48,597 nt of DNA, taken from positions 1 to 48,597 of the forward strand of contig JAFXVI010000029.1 of the NCBI GenBank assembly GCA_017524595.1, in the 5' to 3' direction. Source of the DNA: Lachnospiraceae bacterium. GTDB taxonomy: Bacteria; Bacillota; Clostridia; Lachnospirales; Lachnospiraceae. Below the pieces are notes generated by a model, which was not told the origin of the DNA, ran no database searches, and saw only the letters and a list, made by a program, of their open reading frames with translations. A program made the position numbers and the translations under genes. Below, one piece after another: positions 25,931 through 35,155 of this stretch (positions within the stretch are counted from its first letter, which is position 1; every line of letters begins with the position of its first letter).

Positions 25931-27348
25931 ACGTATCAGGGAAAATGAAATGCACTCTCCTGTTTGTAGCCTGTGTTTTTTTGCCGTCATTGTTCGTTTC
26001 AGGATGCGGCGGTCAGGAAGCGGAGGAAGTGACGCTGCGTGTCTGCAACTGGGAAGAATATATTGACGAAGGCGGCTGGGATGAAGAGGAGCTTATAGAG
26101 CTTGAAGACGGGACAAAGATCTTTGGTGAGAACAATCTTGCTGATGATTTTGAAGAATGGTATTTTGAGGAATATGGAGAGAGAGTAAAGGTTGAGTATT
26201 CCACTTTCGGGACCAATGAGGAATTGTACAATCAGATAACGTTAGGCGATGTTTATGATCTTGCCTGCCCGTCTGAATATATGATCATGAAGCTTATGCG
26301 TGAGGGGATGCTTGTTCCGTATTCAGATGATTTTAAGGATGTGTCACAGGAGAGAAACTATTATTCAAAAGGGGTTTCGCCTTACATAAGTTCAGTGTTT
26401 GACACCCTGTCAATAAATGGTGAGAATTTAAACAGTTATGCGGCCGGATATATGTGGGGACTGCTTGGATTTGTATATAATCCGGATGAAGTGTCAGAAG
26501 AAGATGCAGCTCATTGGGATCTGCTTTTAGACAGGAACTACTTCAGGCGCATAACTATAAAGGACAGTGTGAGGGATGCATACTTTGCTGCGATAGCGAT
26601 CAACTGTTATGACGAGATAACTGATGAGGCCTTCGTTGGTTCTCCCGATTATCACGACAGGCTGTCCGCAGCGCTTAACAGGACAGATCCGGAAACCGTG
26701 CAGGCTGTTGAGGATATCCTGATCGATGCAAAGAATAATGTTTATTCATTTGAGACGGATGCCGGCAAGGCTGACATGGTGACGGGTAAGGTTGTAGCCA
26801 ATGAACAGTGGTCCGGCGATGCTGTATATACATTGAACCAGGCTGATGAGGATGGAATGGAACTGTGTTATTCTGTACCCAAAGAGGGCACAAATCTATG
26901 GTTTGACGGCTGGGTAATGCTTAAGAGGGGGATAGAGCAGGATGAACGTAAGCAGCGCGCTGCCGAGGCCTTTGTTAATTACATGAGCCGTCCGGATAAT
27001 GCGATAAGGAATATGTATTATATAGGATATACTTCGGTAATTTCGGGCGGTGATTCGGATCTTATGTTTGAATATCTCAATTACTGTTACGGAGCCGGTG
27101 ATGATGAAGAAGCAACGGTTGAATATGATGATATAGATTATTTCTTTTCTGAGGATCCGACAGGCGACAGATATACTGTTGTTACTACCGAGGATCAGAC
27201 CAAACGTCAGCTCTTCGCCCAGTATCCGCCCGGGTCCATGGTTGACAGGGCGGTTGTCATGGCATGTTTTGATGATGAGAGCAATGACAGGATCAACCGT
27301 TCATGGACAAATGTAAGGTGTTTTGATCTTGAGAGATTACTGTTTTAG
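25927..27348 (+). CDS. potD: Polyamine-binding lipoprotein PotD
   Basis: The extracellular solute-binding subunit, 473 residues. A lipoprotein signal ends in FVSGC, with C27 as the lipidation site. The mature part begins VTLRVCNWEEYID, the standard PotD opening. An acidic stretch of about 35 residues (EEELIELEDGTKIFGENNL) sits between that opening and the first helix, absent from E. coli PotD as I know it. AGGAGG lies upstream and the start overlaps the potC stop, so all four genes form one operon. Length is well above the usual 340-360 residues. Substrate (spermidine or putrescine) is not determined by what I can see. Confidence 0.93.
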   Translation: MNVSGKMKCTLLFVACVFLPSLFVSGCGGQEAEEVTLRVCNWEEYIDEGGWDEEELIELEDGTKIFGENNLADDFEEWYFEEYGERVKVEYSTFGTNEELYNQITLGDVYDLACPSEYMIMKLMREGMLVPYSDDFKDVSQERNYYSKGVSPYISSVFDTLSINGENLNSYAAGYMWGLLGFVYNPDEVSEEDAAHWDLLLDRNYFRRITIKDSVRDAYFAAIAINCYDEITDEAFVGSPDYHDRLSAALNRTDPETVQAVEDILIDAKNNVYSFETDAGKADMVTGKVVANEQWSGDAVYTLNQADEDGMELCYSVPKEGTNLWFDGWVMLKRGIEQDERKQRAAEAFVNYMSRPDNAIRNMYYIGYTSVISGGDSDLMFEYLNYCYGAGDDEEATVEYDDIDYFFSEDPTGDRYTVVTTEDQTKRQLFAQYPPGSMVDRAVVMACFDDESNDRINRSWTNVRCFDLERLLF

Positions 27349-27361
27349 CCTGCCATAATTG

Positions 27362-27370
27362 TGGTATAAT
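27362..27370 (+). promoter_or_regulatory. Extended -10 promoter of the uronate operon
   Basis: TGGTATAAT is a perfect extended -10. Transcription would start near 27377, leaving about 30 bases before ATG 27407 and excluding the earlier in-frame GTG 27380. Confidence 0.55.
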
Positions 27371-27406
27371 AAAAACTGAGTGCAGGTATTTGGGAGATGG
27401 GTTTAC

Positions 27407-28303
27407 ATGAATGAATTACTTAACAGGATCCATGATATAGGAATAGTGCCGGTAATAGCGATAGATGATGCAGACAAGGCAGTTCCGCTTGCCAGGGCAC
27501 TTGTGGATGGAGGCCTTCCGGCTGCTGAGGTAACATTCAGGACGGCGGCAGCAGAGGAAGCGATCAGGAATATTATAAGGGAAGTACCGGAAATGCTGGT
27601 CGGAGCAGGCACAGTGTTGACCAGGGAACAGGCAGACCGCGCTATTGATGCGGGAGTAAGCTTTATTGTAAGCCCGGGATTTAATCCCGATATAACCGGA
27701 TATGTGATCGACAGGGGAGTGTGTATGCTTCCGGGAACAGCAACTGCAGGTGAAATGGAGCAGGCAATGGCTCTGGGGCTTGAAGCGGTGAAGTTCTTTC
27801 CTGCTGAGCAGAACGGGGGAGTGGATAAGCTGAAAGCGCTTGCAGGTCCTTATAAAACGCTTAAATGGATGCCGACGGGTGGAGTGAATACGGGCAATCT
27901 CGTGAATTACTTAAGCTTTGATCAGGTGCTTGCCTGCGGTGGTACATGGATGGTTAAGAAGGAACTCATCGAGGGTGAGAAATGGGATGAGATCACTTCA
28001 ATATGTAAGAGTGCTGTCACGAAAATGCTCGGGCTTGAGATCGATAATATAGGAATAAAGAGTGAGAGTATTAAAAGGCCGTTCTTTGAAGACTTTGGTC
28101 TTAAGATAACGGAACATAATGACATGGGAACAGGTGGATGCATTACGGTTACGGCAATCAATGTTGACAGAGCTGTGTATCATCTTTCAAGAGCAGGTGC
28201 GAAGTTTGATGAGGACAGCAGGATAAGGGATGATAAGGGAACACAATCTATTTATCTTGATGGTGAGATCGGAGGCTTTGCTATACGTTTTAGCAGGAAA
28301 TGA
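27407..28303 (+). CDS. eda: KDPG/KHG aldolase with a C-terminal VOC-like domain
   Basis: The enzyme splits 2-keto-3-deoxy-6-phosphogluconate into pyruvate and glyceraldehyde 3-phosphate, the last step of uronate breakdown. Residues 1-205 are a class I aldolase: general base E41 in AAEVTFRT, phosphate loop GAGTVLT, Schiff-base K129 in EAVKFFPAE and PTGGVN. Residues 210-298 add a second domain with alternating strands and FEDFGLKITEHN, GTQSIYLDGEIGGFAIRF, most like a vicinal-oxygen-chelate (glyoxalase-type) module. Its role is unknown. I take ATG 27407, since the promoter rules out GTG 27380. It is the first gene of a three-gene set with kdgK and uxaC. Confidence 0.9.
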   Translation: MNELLNRIHDIGIVPVIAIDDADKAVPLARALVDGGLPAAEVTFRTAAAEEAIRNIIREVPEMLVGAGTVLTREQADRAIDAGVSFIVSPGFNPDITGYVIDRGVCMLPGTATAGEMEQAMALGLEAVKFFPAEQNGGVDKLKALAGPYKTLKWMPTGGVNTGNLVNYLSFDQVLACGGTWMVKKELIEGEKWDEITSICKSAVTKMLGLEIDNIGIKSESIKRPFFEDFGLKITEHNDMGTGGCITVTAINVDRAVYHLSRAGAKFDEDSRIRDDKGTQSIYLDGEIGGFAIRFSRK

Positions 28304-28340
28304 TAAGACAGCATAAAGATATTATTTAGGAGATCGTGAT

Positions 28341-29363
28341 ATGGGAAGGATAGTTACTTTCGGGGAGATAATGCTGAGGCTTGCACCTAACGGATATTAC
28401 AGGTTTTTCCAGGATGATCAGCTTCAGGCGACTTTCGGAGGGGGAGAGGCGAATGTGTCCGTATCGCTTTCAAATTTCGGACTTGATTCTGCATTTGTTA
28501 CCAAACTTCCTGAGCATGCCATAGGACAGGGCGCGGTAAATACATTAAGATATTTTGGGGTTGATACGAGCTTTATTGCAAGGGGCGGCGACAGGATAGG
28601 GATCTATTTTCTGGAGAAGGGCGCTTCACAGCGGGGTAGCGTATGTATTTATGACCGGGCGCATTCAGCCATACAGGAAGCGTCTGCCTCTGATTTTGAC
28701 TGGGATAAGATATTTGACGGGGCACAGTGGTTCCATTTTACAGGAATTACTCCGGCACTTGGCGAGAATCTTGTAAATATCTGTCTTGATGCATGCAAGG
28801 CGGCCAAATCACACGGAGTTAAGATAAGCTGTGACCTTAATTACAGAGGAAAGCTGTGGACAAGGGAACAGGCAAGGGAGGCAATGACTAAGCTGTGTGA
28901 ATATGTAGATGTATGCATTTCCAATGAAGAGGATGCCAGGGATGTCTTTGGCATCGAAGCTGAGGGCAGTGATATAACAGGTGGAAGGCTTAATACGGAA
29001 GGCTATAAATCAGTGGCAAAACAGCTTATGGACAGTTTTTCGTTTGAAAAAGTTGCCATAACGCTTCGTACATCCATTTCCGCCAATGATAATGACTGGC
29101 AGGGTATGCTATATGACGGTAAGGATTACTGCTTCTCGAGGCAGTATCATCTGCATATTGTAGACAGGGTAGGTGGTGGTGACAGTTTTGGAGCCGGACT
29201 GATATATTCGCTTGTGAATGGTTATTCGCTGCAGGATTCGATCGAATTTGCAGTTGCCGCATCAGCGCTTAAGCATTCCGTTGAGGGTGACTTTAACAGG
29301 GTTAGTGCTGCCGAGGTATTAAAGCTTGCCGGCGGAGATGCATCCGGAAGGGTAGTAAGATAG
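28341..29363 (+). CDS. kdgK: 2-keto-3-deoxygluconate kinase (PfkB family)
   Basis: This kinase phosphorylates 2-keto-3-deoxygluconate to KDPG, the substrate of the preceding aldolase. The 340-residue protein has the PfkB N-terminal signature (FGGGEANVSVSLSNFG) and the C-terminal catalytic motif DRVGGGDSFGAGL with the base Asp in GGGDSF. An insertion of about 20 residues before the C-terminal lobe (EAEGSDITGGRLNTEGYK) is common in clostridial KdgK. AGGAG precedes ATG 28341. The gene stands 37 bases after the aldolase. Confidence 0.9.
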   Translation: MGRIVTFGEIMLRLAPNGYYRFFQDDQLQATFGGGEANVSVSLSNFGLDSAFVTKLPEHAIGQGAVNTLRYFGVDTSFIARGGDRIGIYFLEKGASQRGSVCIYDRAHSAIQEASASDFDWDKIFDGAQWFHFTGITPALGENLVNICLDACKAAKSHGVKISCDLNYRGKLWTREQAREAMTKLCEYVDVCISNEEDARDVFGIEAEGSDITGGRLNTEGYKSVAKQLMDSFSFEKVAITLRTSISANDNDWQGMLYDGKDYCFSRQYHLHIVDRVGGGDSFGAGLIYSLVNGYSLQDSIEFAVAASALKHSVEGDFNRVSAAEVLKLAGGDASGRVVR

Positions 29364-29379
29364 GAGAAGAGAAGGTTCT

Positions 29380-30813
29380 ATGAAGGCTTTCATGGATGAT
29401 GATTTTATTCTGGAGAATGATACTGCAAGACATCTGTTTCATGACTATGCTGAGGGTCTTCCGATAATAGATTATCATTGCCATCTGTCACCGAGGGAAA
29501 TATACGAGGACAGACGGTTTGAAGATCTGGGTGATGTGTGGTTTGGCGGTAAAGAGGATGACGGGAGCATAAGCGGGGATCATTATAAGTGGCGGCTTAT
29601 GCGTTCTAACGGAATGACGGAAGATCTGGTGACCGGAAGGGAAGACGAACTGTCACGGTTCAGAGGGTTTGCCGATGCTTTGAGCTTAGCGATAGGTAAT
29701 CCGATGTATCACTGGTGTCATCTTGAACTTAAGAAGTATTTCGGTGTGGATGAACCGTTGAATTCTTCAAACGCTTATAAGATATGGGACATCTGCAATG
29801 ATATACTGAAAAATGATCCGGCTTTTTCCGTAAGAGGACTTATTAAGCAGAGTAATGTTGCATATATAGGAACTACAGACGATCCCGTGGACAGCCTTGA
29901 ATGGCATAAAAAGATCGCGGATGATGACAGTATCAGCTTTCTTGTAAGGCCGTCTTTCCGGCCGGATCGTGCGATCAATATTTTAAAGCCGGGATTTCGG
30001 AAATACATGGATGAGCTTGCGCATACAGTGGGCAGGGACAACCTTGATTCGGTTGAGGATGTTATTGATGCGTTGCTTGAAAGGGTTAAATATTTTGCTG
30101 CTCATGGCTGTGTGGCTTCGGATCACGGTTTGGATTACGTTCCGTTTAAGAAGGTTCCAATGGAGGTCTGTGACGCAGCATTCAAGAAGGTTATGAGGGG
30201 TGAAACGATAGGCGCAGAGGAAGCGGAAGGTTATCAGACTGCGCTTCTTATGGCATTGGGAAGGGCTTATCACAAACATGGCATAGCCATGGAACTTCAT
30301 TATTCGTGCATGCGTAATGTAAACGAAAGAGCGTACAGGACGCTTGGACCGGATACAGGCTATGATATGATGGCACAGAATACCTGCGGAGGTAATATCG
30401 CTGCGCTTATGTCGGAACTTGACAGAATGGCTGCGCTCCCAAAGACCATCATATTTTCATTAAATCCTTCTGACAACGAACTGATAGGCACACTCATCGG
30501 ATGTTTTCAGGGAAGTGAGGTTCCGGGTAAGATACAGCACGGGCCTGCATGGTGGTTTAATGATTCAAGGTCGGGTATGGAGGAGCAGATGAAGTCGCTT
30601 GCAAGTCTTGGGCTGCTTGGCAACTTCATAGGTATGCTTACCGACTCCAGATCGTTTTTGTCTTATGCACGACATGATTATTTCAGAAGGATAATGTGCA
30701 ACCTGATAGGCGGATGGGTTGAGAACGGAGAATATCCGAATGACGATAAATCTCTTAAGAGAATAGTAACCGGTATTTCGTACTATAATGCCAGAAGGTA
30801 TTTCGGGATATGA
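29380..30813 (+). CDS. uxaC: Uronate isomerase
   Basis: UxaC interconverts glucuronate with fructuronate and galacturonate with tagaturonate. The 477-residue length and motifs are standard: DYHCHLSPREI near the N-terminus, the conserved KWRLMRSNG, ASDHGLDYV, MELHYSCMRN and the ending WVENGEYP. The gene starts 16 bases after kdgK with a GGAGAAGAGAAGG region before it. The mannonate or altronate dehydrogenases and dehydratases needed between isomerase and kinase are not in this window, so they must lie elsewhere. No terminator is evident after it, and the FIST-EAL gene begins 57 bases on. Confidence 0.96.
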   Translation: MKAFMDDDFILENDTARHLFHDYAEGLPIIDYHCHLSPREIYEDRRFEDLGDVWFGGKEDDGSISGDHYKWRLMRSNGMTEDLVTGREDELSRFRGFADALSLAIGNPMYHWCHLELKKYFGVDEPLNSSNAYKIWDICNDILKNDPAFSVRGLIKQSNVAYIGTTDDPVDSLEWHKKIADDDSISFLVRPSFRPDRAINILKPGFRKYMDELAHTVGRDNLDSVEDVIDALLERVKYFAAHGCVASDHGLDYVPFKKVPMEVCDAAFKKVMRGETIGAEEAEGYQTALLMALGRAYHKHGIAMELHYSCMRNVNERAYRTLGPDTGYDMMAQNTCGGNIAALMSELDRMAALPKTIIFSLNPSDNELIGTLIGCFQGSEVPGKIQHGPAWWFNDSRSGMEEQMKSLASLGLLGNFIGMLTDSRSFLSYARHDYFRRIMCNLIGGWVENGEYPNDDKSLKRIVTGISYYNARRYFGI

Positions 30814-30869
30814 TCGTTCCGGGGCACCGATAGTTGATCAAGAATATTAGATAGAAAGGCAATGAGCTT

Positions 30870-33257
30870 ATGTTTACATGGAATTTCCAGTATGTTTCCA
30901 AGGCGAGACTGGCTGAGACATTCGGACAGTTGATGCTTGAGCCGAATAAGGGTGATATCCTTATCCATATTCATACCGCAATACATTCGAATGATGAGGC
31001 GGTCGATCTTGCACGCTTTGTAAAGAAGCTTGTGCCCAGTGCCAACATAATAGGGACATCAACATCAGCCACTGTAAGTTTTGGAAAGTTGGTTAAAGAT
31101 CAGTGTACGATAGCTGTAAGTCAGATGTCTGAAGGCCATATAAAGACTGCCATGCTAACTGATGTTTTGTCATGTGATGGATTACGGGAGTCCTTGATCG
31201 ATGGTGAAACAACACTGCTTGTTTCATTTATAGCTGGAGAATTCAAAGAAGCGGACAGCTTTGTTAAGGAATTAAACATGGAGCTTCCCGGTATCTCCAT
31301 GATAGGTGGTATTGTAGATATTTCGGATAATGAATACCAAAGGGAGTCCGGTTCTCCTTTTGTATTTAACGAGAACGGATGGTCAGATCATGCTGTGTTA
31401 TGTGCATCGCTTGGAGGCAGGAAGTTAAGTGCTATTGGTGGATATGCCACCGGAGCAATGGTAGTTGAAAGCGAAGAGGCAAATGCGGATGTATTCAGGG
31501 AAGCTTCTGAAGGTTCACAGGATCTGCTTGATCTGATACATTTTACTGATGATGGCAGACGGTTATGTAATTCATATGAGAAGACCTTAGGACTTAAGAT
31601 GGCATTTTTATATGATGATGGAATAGTATCGGATAACAGGAAGCTGTTTCGGAGGATCGAGGGCTTTCCTAATGCTGAGACTTTGTTCGGATATATCTGT
31701 GCATCGAGAGTGCGTGTTTATCCTGCCAGTACCGGATGGGAACTGTCAGCTTATGAGAATTCCAATCTGTGCGGCTGTGTTACAAATGCTGTTATAGTCG
31801 CGGACGAGGGTAGGAATATCTTAAGTGACTGGGCGTTTGCGGTAAGTGCGGCAGGCGAGCGTGAGATGATGCAGAAGTATAATCCTTACGTTTTTTCGCA
31901 TACGGAAGTGCTTTCGGAAGACGACCGCAGGCTTTTGTCTTATATCATGGAGATCGAAAAAAAATGTGAGAAGGACGGCAGTGATTCTGTGTCTGAAAAC
32001 ATTATGCATTTTGTCAGGGTTTGTGAGAAAGAACTGCTCAGTTCCGCGGAAGAAGGACTTCCCAATTCAGCAGCACTTAACATGGATATGAGGCTTAAGG
32101 GATATGACAGGATATGTATAATAAATGTTCTTGATACAGAAGGTATAAAGGCTGTATTTCCAGACAGTGTAACAACGATGACCAGAAGGACATACATAGG
32201 GAAGTGCAGTGCCTGTGCAAATAACAGGAATTACCGTATATATAAGCTTGATAAATGGCAGCTTGCGATCGCTGCACCGTCATATATGGTGAAGCTGTCA
32301 GAATTCATAAAGGATATGGAAGAGCTCCAGAGAGAACTGTTTAAGACTGCTGAGGATACTGTTGCCATAGTGCCGACATTCTGTATCCTTGACGACAGAG
32401 ATCCGGACCACATCAGTGATGATTACAGCTCGGCATGCAACAGGATGCAGAAGAAGAACATTCAGTTCTATGTGTATAATGATGATTCTGACCGTCCGGA
32501 TGAAGATAGTATTCGTGAACGTTATCATATGGTGGATGTTATCAACTATGCGCTTGATCATGACAAGGTGCTTCCTTATTATCAGGGGATTTATGACAAC
32601 AGGGAATCGGAAATATCACATTATGAAGCACTCATGAGGATTGAAGACGAGAAGGGAAGGGTATACTATCCGGGAGAATTCCTCGATGTTGCCCGATCTT
32701 ATGGCCTTTTGTATGACTCGATGTCTGCAATGATGATCCGAAAGGTTTTTGATAAGTTCAGTGCGTATGATGATAAGGTTGTAAGTATAAATCTCGGGAT
32801 ACGTGACATAAGGAACCGTGAGCTTGTCGAGTATATATGCGGATTTCTTTCCACTGCGAAACATCCTGAAAATTTTGTATTTGAGATACTGGAGAACGAA
32901 GATGTGGATGACTATGAATATCTGCTTGATTTCGTAGACAGGATCCACAGTCTTGGCGGACGTATATCGATAGATGATTTCGGTAGCGGATATTCGAATC
33001 TTCTGCATATAATCAGGATACATTTGGACTATCTCAAGATCGATGGTTCCATAGTACGAAGATGCAGCACTGACAGAGAATCGGAGAACATTATCGCGAT
33101 GATCTCCGGCTGGAAGAAGCAGAGCTCAAGAAAGATAGATATAGTTGCTGAATACGTGGAAAACAGTGATATTCAGAAAATGATCGAGAAATATAATATC
33201 GATTATTCTCAGGGGTATCTTTTTGCGAAACCTACTCCGGAGATTGAGGAGGACTGA
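30870..33257 (+). CDS. FIST sensor domain fused to EAL phosphodiesterase
   Basis: Of 795 residues, roughly 1-370 form FIST_N plus FIST_C, a sensory pair thought to bind small ligands such as amino acids (HIHTAIHSNDEAVDLARFVK, ANIIGTSTSATVS at the start). A linker with a cysteine pair (KCSACAN) follows. The C-terminal EAL domain (about 565-790) has E586 in YEALMR, INLGI, FEILENED, DDFGSGYSN, LKIDGS and QGYLFAKP, so it should cleave c-di-GMP. There is no membrane segment. The next gene starts two bases after its stop, and the two are probably cotranscribed. Confidence 0.9.
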   Translation: MFTWNFQYVSKARLAETFGQLMLEPNKGDILIHIHTAIHSNDEAVDLARFVKKLVPSANIIGTSTSATVSFGKLVKDQCTIAVSQMSEGHIKTAMLTDVLSCDGLRESLIDGETTLLVSFIAGEFKEADSFVKELNMELPGISMIGGIVDISDNEYQRESGSPFVFNENGWSDHAVLCASLGGRKLSAIGGYATGAMVVESEEANADVFREASEGSQDLLDLIHFTDDGRRLCNSYEKTLGLKMAFLYDDGIVSDNRKLFRRIEGFPNAETLFGYICASRVRVYPASTGWELSAYENSNLCGCVTNAVIVADEGRNILSDWAFAVSAAGEREMMQKYNPYVFSHTEVLSEDDRRLLSYIMEIEKKCEKDGSDSVSENIMHFVRVCEKELLSSAEEGLPNSAALNMDMRLKGYDRICIINVLDTEGIKAVFPDSVTTMTRRTYIGKCSACANNRNYRIYKLDKWQLAIAAPSYMVKLSEFIKDMEELQRELFKTAEDTVAIVPTFCILDDRDPDHISDDYSSACNRMQKKNIQFYVYNDDSDRPDEDSIRERYHMVDVINYALDHDKVLPYYQGIYDNRESEISHYEALMRIEDEKGRVYYPGEFLDVARSYGLLYDSMSAMMIRKVFDKFSAYDDKVVSINLGIRDIRNRELVEYICGFLSTAKHPENFVFEILENEDVDDYEYLLDFVDRIHSLGGRISIDDFGSGYSNLLHIIRIHLDYLKIDGSIVRRCSTDRESENIIAMISGWKKQSSRKIDIVAEYVENSDIQKMIEKYNIDYSQGYLFAKPTPEIEED

Positions 33258-33259
33258 CC

Positions 33260-35044
33260 GTGATTCCCGATAGTATGCGTAAGGAAGGCAAGGGAATATG
33301 GAATGATAAACGGATCATAGGGCTTATCATTGATGATGAAGGTTCGGAGTACGCCAAGGATCTTATTAAAGATGCGGCGGAAGCGCTGCCTCAGGATGAT
33401 TCAGCCCGTCTTATCGTGCTTGCCGGAAAGCATTATAATCCTGATGATCCCGATAAGAATCTCCAGGAATACAAGCGTGTGTATAATATGCTCCACAGGC
33501 TTGAAGAGACATGCGCTTTTGACGGTCTGTTGGTTTCATACGGGGCTTTTGCCGATGTCTTAATGCATGCAGGCGAGGAAGGATCGGACAGCCATCTTCT
33601 TGATATACCCATGGTGTTTGTAGGAGAGGGTCCCAAATGGGGTATCATATGCGGATGCGATAATGAGATAGGTATACGTTCGGCAATTGATTTTCTGGTT
33701 AAGATCAATGGCTGTCGAAAGATGTGCATGCTTGGAGGCAGGGAAGACCAGGCAGATGCAATTGTAAGAAAGAAGGTGTTTAGGCAGAGCCTTATTGATA
33801 ACGGTCTTGAATATAAGGAGCAGTATTTTGTTGCAACGGATATGTCGGACAACTGCGTGAGCGAAGCAGAGCTTCTGCTTGATATGAATCCTGATGTGGA
33901 GGCTGTATTCTGTGTGAATGATTCCGTGGCCAGAGCTATGTATAAAGCCCTTAAGAAGCGAGGACTTATGCCCGGAAAGGATGTACAGGTCTTCGGGTTT
34001 GATAATACCCGTGGAGCAAGTATCATGGAACCGCCGCTTTCGTCGGTCGGAACGGAAGGTGCAACCGCAGGGCGTAAGATCATGGAACTTCTTCTTCAAA
34101 AGCTTGACGGGGAAGAAGTGGACAGTGTATGCCTTCCCACAAGGCTTTATGGCAGAGAATCTCTTAAATATGCGACTTATGATTACTCGACCGTGGAGCT
34201 GATAACCGCCGATGAAGCATTTATATACCGTATGTTCAATGACTGCTTTTACCGTTATGGGAATGTAAGACACACAAGAGAGTCGGTGGATCTTAAGCGA
34301 CTGTTTTATGAGATCATGTCAAGAGTGTTAAATGCGATGAGAAGCAGATACATGAGTGTTGAGGAATTCAACGAGCTGTTACTCCTTGTTGATATCTTTA
34401 TCGAAAACGGAGTAATGGAATACACGGATACACGAAAGTTTATTAAGTGTATAGATCTGCTCCAGGAAGCTATCAACCAGACGGCACGTTCGAAGTCTGT
34501 CAATTCGATGATAAACAGGGTGTTCTTAAGAGCCAAGGATAAGATCATCATAGAGCTTTCCAGACAGAATGAAGCAGACGCGATAAAATGGGAAGCCAGC
34601 AGGAAGAGGATAGAGAGGTTCTGTCTGAGCACGATCGATTATATTGGCATGTCGCAGGCTGATTCTGAGAGGATCATACGGAACATAGAGGGGATCGGAC
34701 TTAAAAACGCAGCATTTTACATGTTTGATTCTCCGGTAGTGTGTGGTAAAGGACAAGCAGCCGATTTCCCGGAGAGTATAAGGTTAAGGTGCGTTGTTAA
34801 GGATGGAACGTTTTATACGATTTCAAGGGACAGGCAGAGAGGGCTGCTGAAAGAAATGTTTTCACGTGAAGAACTTACCGCAATGGACAGGGCATTTTTG
34901 GTGCTGCCCGTGCTATGCGGATCCTATATATACGGTTTTTTGGCCTGCGGGCTTGAAGAAGATATTTTTGATAAGGGAGTAATGCTTTCCACCGAACTTG
35001 GAAGGGCGTTGTATCTTGATGAAATATCTGCAAGATCAATATAA
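33260..35044 (+). CDS. HTH-less LacI-type ligand-binding sensor with C-terminal GAF-like region
   Basis: The 594-residue protein opens (about 15-310) with a periplasmic-binding-protein fold of the LacI/GalR type: IGLIIDDEG, DGLLVSYG, MVFVGEGP, CVNDSVARAMYKAL and VQVFGFDNT. No DNA-binding helix-turn-helix precedes it and no signal peptide is present, so it is an intracellular sensor and not a repressor. The helical middle (about 340-450) and a GAF-like end (about 460-590, LVLPVLCGSYIYGFLACG) resemble signalling proteins, but no kinase, GGDEF or EAL is found. GTG 33260 has AGGAGG before it. I infer that it works with the FIST-EAL protein, perhaps as a partner or scaffold. Confidence 0.8.
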   Translation: MIPDSMRKEGKGIWNDKRIIGLIIDDEGSEYAKDLIKDAAEALPQDDSARLIVLAGKHYNPDDPDKNLQEYKRVYNMLHRLEETCAFDGLLVSYGAFADVLMHAGEEGSDSHLLDIPMVFVGEGPKWGIICGCDNEIGIRSAIDFLVKINGCRKMCMLGGREDQADAIVRKKVFRQSLIDNGLEYKEQYFVATDMSDNCVSEAELLLDMNPDVEAVFCVNDSVARAMYKALKKRGLMPGKDVQVFGFDNTRGASIMEPPLSSVGTEGATAGRKIMELLLQKLDGEEVDSVCLPTRLYGRESLKYATYDYSTVELITADEAFIYRMFNDCFYRYGNVRHTRESVDLKRLFYEIMSRVLNAMRSRYMSVEEFNELLLLVDIFIENGVMEYTDTRKFIKCIDLLQEAINQTARSKSVNSMINRVFLRAKDKIIIELSRQNEADAIKWEASRKRIERFCLSTIDYIGMSQADSERIIRNIEGIGLKNAAFYMFDSPVVCGKGQAADFPESIRLRCVVKDGTFYTISRDRQRGLLKEMFSREELTAMDRAFLVLPVLCGSYIYGFLACGLEEDIFDKGVMLSTELGRALYLDEISARSI

Positions 35045-35155
35045 TTACTTTTTCAGTTAATGAACAATTCGAAAAAAGTCTAACATGTTTTCACATGGGA
35101 TTCTTATAACCTGTTTCATACAATGGGCAATAGTATTATAGGAAGGAGGGATTGC

